Assembly: GCA_019247975.1 (NCBI GenBank)
Contig: JAFBAD010000381.1
Location: 1-16,049 of the forward strand
DNA from: Acidimicrobiia bacterium
Lineage (GTDB): Bacteria > Actinomycetota > Acidimicrobiia > Acidimicrobiales > Iamiaceae
Direction: 5' to 3'
DNA length: 16,049 nt
Part shown: positions 6,653 through 13,025 of the stretch, piece after piece
How the letters are laid out: each line of letters opens with the position of its first letter
Position numbering within the stretch: position 1 is the first letter of the stretch
Notes under the pieces: generated by a model
What the model was told of the DNA's origin: nothing
What the model saw: only the letters and a program-made list of their open reading frames with translations
The model's database searches: none
Program-made: the position numbers and the translations under genes

Positions 6653-7846
6653 TTGACCAGCTGGACCTTCACCTCGGAGTCGGTGACCGAGGGCCATCCC
6701 GACAAGATGGCCGACCAGATATCCGACGCCGTCCTCGACGCCATCATCGCCCAGGACCCCATGGCCCGAGTCGCCTGCGAGACGATGGTGACCACCGGCC
6801 TGGCCATGGTCGCCGGCGAGATCACCACCTCCGCGTACGTGGAGATCCCGAAGCTGGTCCGCGAGACCATCAACGGGATCGGCTACGACAACGCCCAGTA
6901 CGGCTTCGACGGCAACACCTGCGGCGTCGTCACCTCGATCGACCCGCAGTCGCCGGACATCGCCCAGGGCGTGGACACCGCCCTCGAGACCCGCACCGGG
7001 TCCTCGGGCGAGGACATCCTCAACGCCCAGGGCGCCGGCGACCAGGGGATGATGTTCGGCTACGCGTGCGACGAGACGGCCGACCTCATGCCGCTGCCGA
7101 TCTGGCTGGCCCACCGGCTCTCGCAGCGCCTGTCGGAGGTCCGCAAGTCGGGCTCGCTGCCGTACCTGCGCCCCGACGGCAAGACCCAGGTCACCGTCGA
7201 CTACGAGGACGACCGCCCGGCGAAGCTCGTCACGGTCCTGATCTCGACGCAGCACGCGCCGGGGATCGACTCGGAGACGACGATCAAGCCGGACCTGATC
7301 GAGCAGGTCATCCGGCCGACGCTGCCCGAGGAGTTCGCGAACGACGACTTCAAGGTGCTCGTGAACCCGACCGGTGCGTTCGAGCTCGGTGGCCCGCACG
7401 CCGACTGCGGCCTCACCGGCCGCAAGATCATCGTCGACACGTACGGCGGAATGGCCCGCCACGGCGGCGGTGCGTTCTCGGGCAAGGACCCGTCCAAGGT
7501 CGACCGGTCGGCCGCCTACGCGGCCCGCTGGGTGGCGAAGAACGTCGTCGCCGCCGGTGCCGCCAAGCGCTGCGAGGTGCAGGTCGCCTACGCCATCGGC
7601 GTGGCCCAGCCGGTCTCGATCCTGGTCGAGACCTTCGGCACCGAGCAGGTCGACCCGGCCCAGATCGAGAAGGCCGTCCGCGAGGTGTTCGACCTCCGCC
7701 CGGCGGCCATCGTCCGGGACCTCGAGCTGCGCCGGCCGATCTTCAAGAAGACCGCTGCCTACGGCCACTTCGGCCGGGACGACACCGACTTCACCTGGGA
7801 GCACACCTCGCGGGTCGGCGACCTCAAGTCCCAGCTCGGCCTGTAA
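6653..7846 (+). CDS. metK: S-adenosylmethionine synthetase
   Basis: Makes S-adenosylmethionine from methionine and ATP, the methyl donor for, among others, the methyltransferases encoded further along this window. The 397 residues match the family. Motifs include GHPDKMADQISDAVLD with His15 and Asp17, GAGDQGMMFGYA at 127-138, and the flexible phosphate-binding loop GGGAFSGKDPSKVDRS beginning at 271. The start is TTG at 6653. It is fixed by GGAG at 6643-6646 (6 nt upstream), by the conserved N-terminus TSESVTEGHPDK, and by lack of any other start before it. The ribosome site overlaps the coaBC stop, so the two genes are coupled and there is no room for a SAM riboswitch. A long palindrome begins 4 nt after the stop. 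Confidence 0.98.
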   Translation: MTSWTFTSESVTEGHPDKMADQISDAVLDAIIAQDPMARVACETMVTTGLAMVAGEITTSAYVEIPKLVRETINGIGYDNAQYGFDGNTCGVVTSIDPQSPDIAQGVDTALETRTGSSGEDILNAQGAGDQGMMFGYACDETADLMPLPIWLAHRLSQRLSEVRKSGSLPYLRPDGKTQVTVDYEDDRPAKLVTVLISTQHAPGIDSETTIKPDLIEQVIRPTLPEEFANDDFKVLVNPTGAFELGGPHADCGLTGRKIIVDTYGGMARHGGGAFSGKDPSKVDRSAAYAARWVAKNVVAAGAAKRCEVQVAYAIGVAQPVSILVETFGTEQVDPAQIEKAVREVFDLRPAAIVRDLELRRPIFKKTAAYGHFGRDDTDFTWEHTSRVGDLKSQLGL

Positions 7847-7850
7847 CCGT

Positions 7851-7896
7851 TTCTGCGTGCACTTCTGTACAGATCTGTACAGAACTGCACGCAGAA
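7851..7896. terminator. 46-nt near-perfect palindrome between metK and priA
   Basis: Left arm 7851-7871 pairs with right arm 7876-7896 over 21 positions with a single C-C mismatch (7862/7885). The centre GATC is itself self-complementary, and the innermost part is TGTACAGATCTGTACA. Each arm contains two TTCTG boxes (7851 and 7863; as CAGAA at 7880 and 7892). It starts 4 nt after the metK stop and ends 14 nt before the priA GTG. There is no T-tract, so it may be a tail-less terminator or a multi-box operator. The structure is certain; the role is not. Confidence 0.6.
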
Positions 7897-7910
7897 TGCG
7901 CTCCTGAGCG

Positions 7911-9659
7911 GTGATCGTCCGGGTCCTGCCCGAGGGGACGATCGACAAGGAGTTCGACTACGCCGTCCCGGACGGCTGGGAGGACCGCGTCCGGGTGGGG
8001 ACGATGGTCCGCGTCGCCCTCCACGGGCGGCGGGTCGGTGCGTGGGTGACCGCGGTCGACGTCGACCCCCGGCCGGACATCGAGCTGCGGCCGCTGGCCA
8101 AGATCACCGGTTGGGGACCGCCCGAAGACCTCGTAGAGCTCGCCCGCTGGGCCGCCTGGCGCTGGGCCGGCCGACCGGCCGCGTTCCTCCGGACCGCGTC
8201 GCCCCCGGGGGCGGTCCGGGCCCTGCCGGAGCGACCCTGCCCGGCCGAGGCGAGCCCCCCGGTCGGCGATCCGCTGGTCGCCGACGCGCTCTCTCGCCCT
8301 CGGGCCGTCCTGCGGCTGCCGCCGGGGGCCGACCGCTACCCGCTCGTGCTGGCCGCGGCCACGGCGCCCGACGGCGACGCGCTGATCCTCTGTCCGTCGG
8401 TGGTCGAAGCCCAGCGCCTGGCCGGGCGGCTGGCCCGGGCCGGCCAGCCGGTGGCCTGCGTCGCCCACGACAAGCCCGGGGTGGCGGCCGCAGGGGAGTG
8501 GGCTCGCGCCGCGGCCGGCGGGGTGACCGTGATCGGCGCCCGGGCCGGGGCCTGGGCCCCCCTGCCGGACCTCGGTCGGGTGGTGGTGCTCGACGAGCAC
8601 GACGAGCGGTACCAGGCCGAGCAGGCCCCCACCTGGCACGCCCGCGACGTGGCGTGCGAGCGGGCCGGCCGAGCCGGCCGGCCCTGCCTGCTGGTGTCGC
8701 CGTGCCCCACGCTCGAGGCGCTCGAGTGGGGTGAGCTCGTGCAGCCGAGCCGGGGCGAGGAGCGACGCGGGTGGCCGCCCCTGGAAGTGGTCGACCGCCG
8801 CCACGACGATCCCACCAAGGGCGGCCTCTTCTCCGAGCGGTTGGTGGACCTGGTGCGTGGTCCCGGTCGGGTGGTCTGCGTCGTCAACCGCATCGGCCGG
8901 GCCCGCCTCCTCGCCTGCGCGACGTGCGGGGCGATCGGGCGCTGCGAGGTCTGCGGAGCGTCGGTCGAGCAGCTCGAGATCGGCGTGCTGCGCTGCCGTC
9001 GGTGCGGGACCGAGCGGCCGGTCGTGTGCAGCGTGTGCGGGTCGACCCGGTTCCGCAACCTGCGGATCGGCGTGACCCGGGCCCGCGAGGAGCTCGAGGC
9101 GCTCGTCGGCGAACCGGTGGGTGAGGTCACCGGCACGTCCGACGCAGGCGACCCCGGGACCCGCGTGGTGGTCGGCACCGAAGCGGTTCTGCACCGCGTG
9201 GCGTCGGCCGACGCGGTGGCGTTCCTCGACATCGACCAGGAGCTCACCGCGGCCCGCTACCGCGCGCCGGAACAGGCCCTCGCGCTGCTCGCGCTCGGCG
9301 CGCGCGTCGTGCGCGGGCGGGAGGAGCACGGTCGCCTGATGGTCCAGACCCGCCAGCCCGACAACGTGGTGATCGAAGCCGCGCTGCACGCCGATCCGGG
9401 CCGGGTCGCGGCGGTCGAGGCGCCCCTGCGGGAGGCCCTCGGGCTGCCCCCGTACCAGGCGCTCGCCCTCGTCTCGGGCCCCGCCGCGCCCGAGCTCATC
9501 GAGCGGTTGGGGTCCCCGCTGGGGCTCCGGGTGGACGGCCCGGCTGACGGCGTCTGGCGGCTGGTTGCCCCCTCTCACCAGCACCTTTGTGACGCGTTGG
9601 CCGCCGTGGAGCGTCCGGCCGGGCGGCTCCGGATCGAGCTGGACCCACTCAGCGTGTAG
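7911..9659 (+). CDS. priA: PriA-like primosomal protein N', helicase motifs degenerate
   Basis: Member of the PriA family, which reloads the replisome at stalled forks; the position after metK is the actinobacterial priA locus. The N-terminal DNA-binding domain is recognisable (VRVLPEGTIDKEFDYAVPDG, then VRVGTMVRVALHGRRVGAWV). The Walker A loop GxTGSGKT is replaced by LPPGADRYPL around 136-145. The DEEH box is present as DEHDERY (228-234), followed by APTWHARDVACERA. Eight cysteines (336, 339, 345, 348, 362, 365, 373, 376) form two intact zinc-binding clusters. The C-terminal helicase motifs are reduced to GTEAVLHRV, and the QVAGRAGR motif is lost (ALLALGARVVRGR). At 582 residues it is well below the 732 of E. 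coli. It probably binds forks and partners without unwinding DNA. GTG 7911 is chosen because the conserved N-terminus starts there. Confidence 0.9.
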   Translation: MIVRVLPEGTIDKEFDYAVPDGWEDRVRVGTMVRVALHGRRVGAWVTAVDVDPRPDIELRPLAKITGWGPPEDLVELARWAAWRWAGRPAAFLRTASPPGAVRALPERPCPAEASPPVGDPLVADALSRPRAVLRLPPGADRYPLVLAAATAPDGDALILCPSVVEAQRLAGRLARAGQPVACVAHDKPGVAAAGEWARAAAGGVTVIGARAGAWAPLPDLGRVVVLDEHDERYQAEQAPTWHARDVACERAGRAGRPCLLVSPCPTLEALEWGELVQPSRGEERRGWPPLEVVDRRHDDPTKGGLFSERLVDLVRGPGRVVCVVNRIGRARLLACATCGAIGRCEVCGASVEQLEIGVLRCRRCGTERPVVCSVCGSTRFRNLRIGVTRAREELEALVGEPVGEVTGTSDAGDPGTRVVVGTEAVLHRVASADAVAFLDIDQELTAARYRAPEQALALLALGARVVRGREEHGRLMVQTRQPDNVVIEAALHADPGRVAAVEAPLREALGLPPYQALALVSGPAAPELIERLGSPLGLRVDGPADGVWRLVAPSHQHLCDALAAVERPAGRLRIELDPLSV

Positions 9660-9663
9660 GGAC

Positions 9664-9692
9664 GACTACTAGTCTGGTATAACTAGTCACTG
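9664..9692 (+). promoter_or_regulatory. AT-rich promoter with duplicated ACTAGTC box
   Basis: TGGTATAAC at 9675-9683 looks like an extended -10 (TGn plus TATAAC) and ends 9 nt before the ATG at 9693, so the transcript may be leaderless. ACTAGTC occurs at 9668-9674 and again at 9682-9688, a 14-bp period; the ACTAGT core is palindromic and the first copy lies in the 11-nt palindrome GACTACTAGTC (9664-9674). The two boxes flank and overlap the -10, as expected for a repressor site. The promoter assignment is inference. Confidence 0.5.
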
Positions 9693-10439
9693 ATGACCGC
9701 CGTCCACGAGGAGCACCTGCGCCGCCCCCGCATCGTCGGGCTCGCCGCGAAGTTCCTCGTCGCCCTCGGCTTCGGCCTCGGTGTGCTGCTCCTCGGCGGT
9801 CATGCCGCGCACGCGGCCGACGGTCCGCTCGACCGGCTCACCCATCACGCCACGGCCACGGTCGAGAAGGTCACGAACCACGTGGTCGAGGTGTCCGCGC
9901 CGCGCGATTCGGCGCGCACGGTGCGGGTGCTGCCGCACCACGACACCGAGGTCGCGACGGTGGTGCTCCACCCGCGTCGCGTCGAGGTCACCACGCCGGC
10001 ACTGCCCGCGCCGGTGACGCCGCTCCGCGTCGAGGTCCCGGCGCTCCTGCCGAGCCTCCCGAGCGTCGATGTCGCGACCGTGGTCGCACCCACCGTGCAC
10101 CGCGCCACGCACGACGCCGCGCCGACGTCGTCGCTCCACCGCACGACGCCGGCCACCCCGACCGCACCGGTCGCCGCGTCGCACGCCGCGCCCGCGGCGA
10201 CGACGCACCACGCGCACCACACCGCGCCGGCCACGCCGAAGCGGCCCGCCCACCCGCCGGTCGACGACCGGCCCGCGGGCGATGTCCCTGCCGGCGCTGC
10301 GTCGCCGAGCGCCCTCTCCGTCGCCGTCCTCGGGACGCTGGGCCACGATGCCCCGTCCCTGGACGTGCAGCCCGTGCACACGGCCGATCGCCGTGTGCCG
10401 ATCGCACCGACCTTCGAGCCTTCCTTCACGCCGGACTGA
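9693..10439 (+). CDS. Secreted His/Pro/Thr-rich protein of unknown function
   Basis: I do not recognise a family. The 248-residue product begins with an export signal: basic n-region (R10, R11, R13, K20), a hydrophobic core to about residue 34, and AHA cleavage after residue 41. RRPRI is a poor twin-arginine match, so Sec export is more likely. The mature part is low complexity, rich in Ala, Pro, Val, Thr and His. It has an early TATVEKVTNHVVEV segment, a run of valine/proline strands at about 70-130 and a His-rich tract with HHAHH at 172-176. No cysteine, sortase motif or second membrane segment is visible. No ribosome site precedes the ATG, consistent with the leaderless promoter. The next gene also starts with a signal peptide 69 nt after this stop, with no clear promoter between, so the two probably form one operon. 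His clusters could bind metal, but that is speculation. Confidence 0.75.
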   Translation: MTAVHEEHLRRPRIVGLAAKFLVALGFGLGVLLLGGHAAHAADGPLDRLTHHATATVEKVTNHVVEVSAPRDSARTVRVLPHHDTEVATVVLHPRRVEVTTPALPAPVTPLRVEVPALLPSLPSVDVATVVAPTVHRATHDAAPTSSLHRTTPATPTAPVAASHAAPAATTHHAHHTAPATPKRPAHPPVDDRPAGDVPAGAASPSALSVAVLGTLGHDAPSLDVQPVHTADRRVPIAPTFEPSFTPD

Positions 10440-10471
10440 CGCCGCGACCCAGTCGCTGCAACCAGTCCGAT

Positions 10472-10489
10472 GCGCGCCACGGGGCGCGC
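10472..10489. promoter_or_regulatory. GC-rich intercistronic hairpin
   Basis: GCGCGCC (10472-10478) and GGCGCGC (10483-10489) form a perfect 7-bp all-GC stem with a 4-nt ACGG loop between the two secreted-protein genes. It lies just 5' of the ribosome site of the second gene. It could stabilise or process the message, or attenuate it; it lacks a U-tract. Confidence 0.45.
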
Positions 10490-10492
10490 CCG

Positions 10493-10511
10493 AAGGAAGG
10501 AACTTCCCTTG
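10493..10511 (+). promoter_or_regulatory. Ribosome binding site setting a TTG start
   Basis: The purine run AAGGAAGGAA (10493-10502) is the best Shine-Dalgarno match in the window and lies 7 nt before TTG 10509. This favours TTG 10509 over ATG 10470, which has no ribosome site and falls within the upstream hairpin. The site itself can fold as GGAAG-GAA-CTTCC (10495-10507), which would mask it. Confidence 0.65.
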
Positions 10512-12476
10512 TCCAGATACGTACGTCTCGCATTGCGGGTCGTGCTGTTCGTCGGAGCCATCGTGTTCTTCGGCTCCCGGGCAGCATCAGCGGCCGAGGC
10601 GCCGCCGCCCGATCCCATCCACAGCGTCGCGGTCGACGCGACCGCCGCGGTGAGCAACACCGAGGTGGCCACCCCGTCGGGTCCGACCGACGTGGCCACA
10701 TCGGTCGCCGCCGACGTGGTCGCCGACCTCCCGGCGCCGCAGGCTCCGGCCGCCGAGGTGCCCCAGATCGCGGTGCCGGCCCTGCCGACCCCCGATGACC
10801 CGGGCGCCACGCTCGCCGCCGTCGACGTCGACGTGACCGGGGTTCCCGGCTCGGACGCTCCGGACCTCCCGGTGCTCACCGTGCCCGGCCCGGACGGCTC
10901 GCCGACCGTCGCCGCCGACGTCGACATCGACCTCGGTGGCGCCTCGGCCGCCCCGGCCCCGGATCTGCCGGCCCTCCCGGCCCTCCCGGCGTCGGACCTG
11001 CCGAACCTGTCGGCGCTGCCGGTGCTCCCGGCGCCGTCGACCGACGTTGGTGCGCTCGTCGTCGACCCCGACGTCGTGATCACCGCCGACGACGCGCCGG
11101 CCGCGCCGGACGTCCCGGCGATCGTGATCCCCGGCACGCCGGGCACCGTCACGATCGACCCCGACGTGACCCTCGACCTCACGGGGGCGGATGCCGGTGA
11201 CCTCGGTCCCGTCGCCGCCGACGTGGTGGTCGACATCGACGGGGTGACCGTGCCCCAGGCCCCGGCCCCGCCGGTGCCCGTCCCGGTTCCCGACGCACCC
11301 CTGCCGCTGCCGGCCCACGACAGTCGGCTCGACGGCACCGCCACGGTGAGCGCCGTGGTGGACCCGAGCGGGCTGCCCTCGGCCGACGACCCCACCTCGG
11401 TCGACCCGACCGTCGTGGACACCGACGCGGATGCGACGATCGACGCGCCCGTGGTGCCGGACCTCCCGGTGCCCGCGCCGATCCCGCAGAGCAGCTCCGG
11501 CCTCACCGGGACCGCCGCCACCGGTGCTGACCTCGCGGTCGGCCCCGACGGCGGCACCGTCCCTTCGAGTGACGAGCTCGGCTTCGGCCAGGACGCCCCC
11601 GTGCCCTCCGTCGACGCCTACGCGCCGGCGACGGTGTGCGGCGTCGGTGTCGGTGCCCTCGGGGTTGCCTCGACCTCGTGTGACGGCGCGGACTCGTCCG
11701 CTCCGGCTCCGTCGTCGTCGGCCGGTGTGGTCGACGCCGATGCACCCGTGACGGTGTGCGGTGTCGGCGTGGCGCTGGTCGGCGTGGCGTCGTCGTCGTG
11801 TGATGGTGCCGGCGGTGTCGCTTCGGCTCCCTCGTCGTCGGCCGGTGTGGTCGACGCCGATGCGCCGGTGACGGTGTGCGGTGTCGGTGCAGCCATCGGC
11901 GGTCTCTCGTCGACCGGTTGCGGCAACGGCGGGTCCACCGCTCCGGCGGGCGACCAGCCGGCGCCGGACGTCTCGGCCTTCGCACCGGTGACGGTGTGCG
12001 GCGTCGGGGCGGCGCTCGGCTCCACCGCCGCGACGTCCTGCGGCGAGGCCCAGGGCACGGGTTCGACGCCTTCGGGCGACGGCACCCTGCCCGAGGTCCC
12101 CGGGTCCCCTGAGGTGCCCGGGCTCCCGAGCCTGGATCCGGTCGTCGGCCCGCTGGCCGATGCGGCGACCCAGGTCCTCGGTGCGGTCCGCTCCTTCATC
12201 CCGGAGCTGACCTCGCCCGAGCTGCCGCCGGGTGCGACGCCGGAGACCCCGGCGCCCCAGACCCCGGCGTCGGCCGATCCCACCGGTGGGGGTGCCGGCT
12301 TCGGCTTCGGCTTCGGGAACGGCGTGGATGCCGGTGCGGCGGCTGCCGCGCCGACGGCTGCGACCGAGCTCGCCCAGACGGGTGGGCCCGGCTTCGGTGC
12401 GATCCTGGCGGCGCTCGCGCTGATCCTCTGCGGGCTGGGCCTGCGGAGCGGCGCGCACCGGGTCACCGCACCCTGA
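10509..12476 (+). CDS. Secreted acidic repeat protein with LAQTG sortase signal
   Basis: Unnamed surface protein, 655 residues from the TTG start. Residues 1-28 are a clear signal peptide (R3, R6, R10, then VVLFVGAIVFFG, cleavage after ASA). Residues 29-365 are a low-complexity stalk of Ala, Pro, Asp and Val with recurring VDVDV, DVDID and IDPDV segments separated by APDLP-like proline spacers. I see no lysine and very few arginines in the mature part, so it is strongly acidic. Residues 368-527 hold four 40-residue repeats, each with APxTVCGVG and a second Cys 14 residues after the first (377/391, 417/431, 457/471, 497/511). The C-terminus has LAQTG (621-625), a hydrophobic segment (AILAALALILCGLGL) and a short RSGAHR tail, the layout of a class E sortase substrate. 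The repeats recall chaplin Cys pairs but are shorter. Probably wall-anchored; function unknown. Confidence 0.82.
   Translation: MSRYVRLALRVVLFVGAIVFFGSRAASAAEAPPPDPIHSVAVDATAAVSNTEVATPSGPTDVATSVAADVVADLPAPQAPAAEVPQIAVPALPTPDDPGATLAAVDVDVTGVPGSDAPDLPVLTVPGPDGSPTVAADVDIDLGGASAAPAPDLPALPALPASDLPNLSALPVLPAPSTDVGALVVDPDVVITADDAPAAPDVPAIVIPGTPGTVTIDPDVTLDLTGADAGDLGPVAADVVVDIDGVTVPQAPAPPVPVPVPDAPLPLPAHDSRLDGTATVSAVVDPSGLPSADDPTSVDPTVVDTDADATIDAPVVPDLPVPAPIPQSSSGLTGTAATGADLAVGPDGGTVPSSDELGFGQDAPVPSVDAYAPATVCGVGVGALGVASTSCDGADSSAPAPSSSAGVVDADAPVTVCGVGVALVGVASSSCDGAGGVASAPSSSAGVVDADAPVTVCGVGAAIGGLSSTGCGNGGSTAPAGDQPAPDVSAFAPVTVCGVGAALGSTAATSCGEAQGTGSTPSGDGTLPEVPGSPEVPGLPSLDPVVGPLADAATQVLGAVRSFIPELTSPELPPGATPETPAPQTPASADPTGGGAGFGFGFGNGVDAGAAAAAPTAATELAQTGGPGFGAILAALALILCGLGLRSGAHRVTAP
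11610..12089 (+). repeat. Four tandem 120-nt repeats coding 40-residue Cys-x13-Cys units
   Basis: The string ACGGTGTGCG recurs at 11631, 11751, 11871 and 11991, exactly 120 nt apart. Units 2 and 3 are almost identical around GTCGACGCCGATGC, showing a recent duplication; units 1 and 4 are more diverged. Every unit keeps CGVG and a cysteine 14 residues after the first, so selection holds the protein pattern. Confidence 0.9.
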
Positions 12477-12483
12477 CCCCGAC

Positions 12484-12521
12484 CGGAGGCATTGGGAGGC
12501 TCAGCCCTCCCAATGCCTCCG
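12484..12521. terminator. Bidirectional hairpin between convergent genes
   Basis: A perfect 16-bp stem (12484-12499 with 12506-12521) encloses a 6-nt loop CTCAGC, with arms reading GGAGGCATTGGGAGG and its complement. It follows the sortase-substrate gene by 7 nt, and it contains the stop codon and last codons of the reverse-strand methyltransferase gene. Position and symmetry fit a terminator for both, although neither side has a T-tract. Confidence 0.75.
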
Positions 12522-13025
12522 CCGGGTCTCGTACATGGCGATGGCCGCTGCGTTCGCGACGTTGAGCGAACCGACCCGACCGAGCTGCGGGATGAAGGCC
12601 ACCGTGTCGCAGGCGCCGAGCAGCCCGGCCGACAGCCCCCGGTCCTCGTGACCGAAGGCGAGGCAGACGTCCTCGCCGAGAGCCGCCTCGTGGATCGGGA
12701 CGGCACCATCCGCCAGCTCGATGCCGACGACGCGGTAGCCGTCGGCCTTCGCCGCGTCTGCCGCGGCCAGCGGCTCGGCCACGACGTCCCACGTGAGGTA
12801 GCGCTCGGTCCCGAGCGCCGTGCGTCGCGTCCGCTCGTGGTCCGGTAGCGCAGTCGCGCCGCAGAGCCAGAGGTGGTCGACCCGCATCGCGGCCGCGGTG
12901 CGCAGGATCGCGCCGACGTTGAACGGGGTCTGCACGCTGTCGAGCAGCAGCGCCAGCCGGCCGTCGGTCCGCTGCCGCCAGCTCCGGTGGAGGCGCTTGA
13001 GTTCGGTGCCGCCGAGCTGCTTCAC
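12501..13025 (-). CDS. SpoU/TrmH-family RNA 2'-O-methyltransferase
   Basis: SPOUT-fold enzyme that transfers methyl from S-adenosylmethionine to a ribose 2'-OH in tRNA or rRNA. The three family motifs are present: FNVGAILRTAA (35-45, with Asn36 and Arg42), FGHEDRGLS (124-132, with Glu127), and IPQLGRVGSLNVANAAAIAMYE starting at 145 (with Ser153 and Asn155). It is a short 174-residue form with only the catalytic domain, so the RNA target cannot be read from sequence; similar short proteins are annotated simply as TrmH family. GTG 13025 is the best start because it overlaps the upstream gene's stop as GTGA and gives the normal N-terminus; the ATG at 13100 lies well inside that gene. Its last codons lie in the terminator hairpin. 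Confidence 0.9.
   Translation of the reverse strand: MKQLGGTELKRLHRSWRQRTDGRLALLLDSVQTPFNVGAILRTAAAMRVDHLWLCGATALPDHERTRRTALGTERYLTWDVVAEPLAAADAAKADGYRVVGIELADGAVPIHEAALGEDVCLAFGHEDRGLSAGLLGACDTVAFIPQLGRVGSLNVANAAAIAMYETRRRHWEG

Noticed and set aside
6641..6655. SAM riboswitch before metK
   Set aside because: Only 9 nt separate the coaBC stop from the metK start, and they hold a ribosome site.
7824..9584. 586-codon reverse open frame opposite priA
   Set aside because: Low-information Arg/Gly/Pro composition, no motif, and priA on the other strand is well supported.
9693..9740. Twin-arginine export of the first secreted protein
   Set aside because: RRPRIVGL lacks the usual Phe/Leu-Lys pattern after the Arg pair, and the hydrophobic core is typical of Sec signals.
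10470..10508. ATG 10470 as the start of the sortase-substrate gene
   Set aside because: No ribosome site precedes it, it falls in a hairpin, and it would add 13 residues ahead of a good signal peptide; TTG 10509 has a strong site 7 nt upstream.
11610..12089. Regular repeats as a possible CRISPR array
   Set aside because: The period is 120 nt, units are coding in one frame, and there are no short palindromic repeats with unique spacers.
9845..12458. Two long reverse open frames opposite the secreted-protein genes
   Set aside because: They mirror the Asp/Ala/Val/Pro-rich coding strand and give Thr/Ser/Gly- or Arg-rich junk. The forward frames have signal peptides, a ribosome site and a sortase signal.
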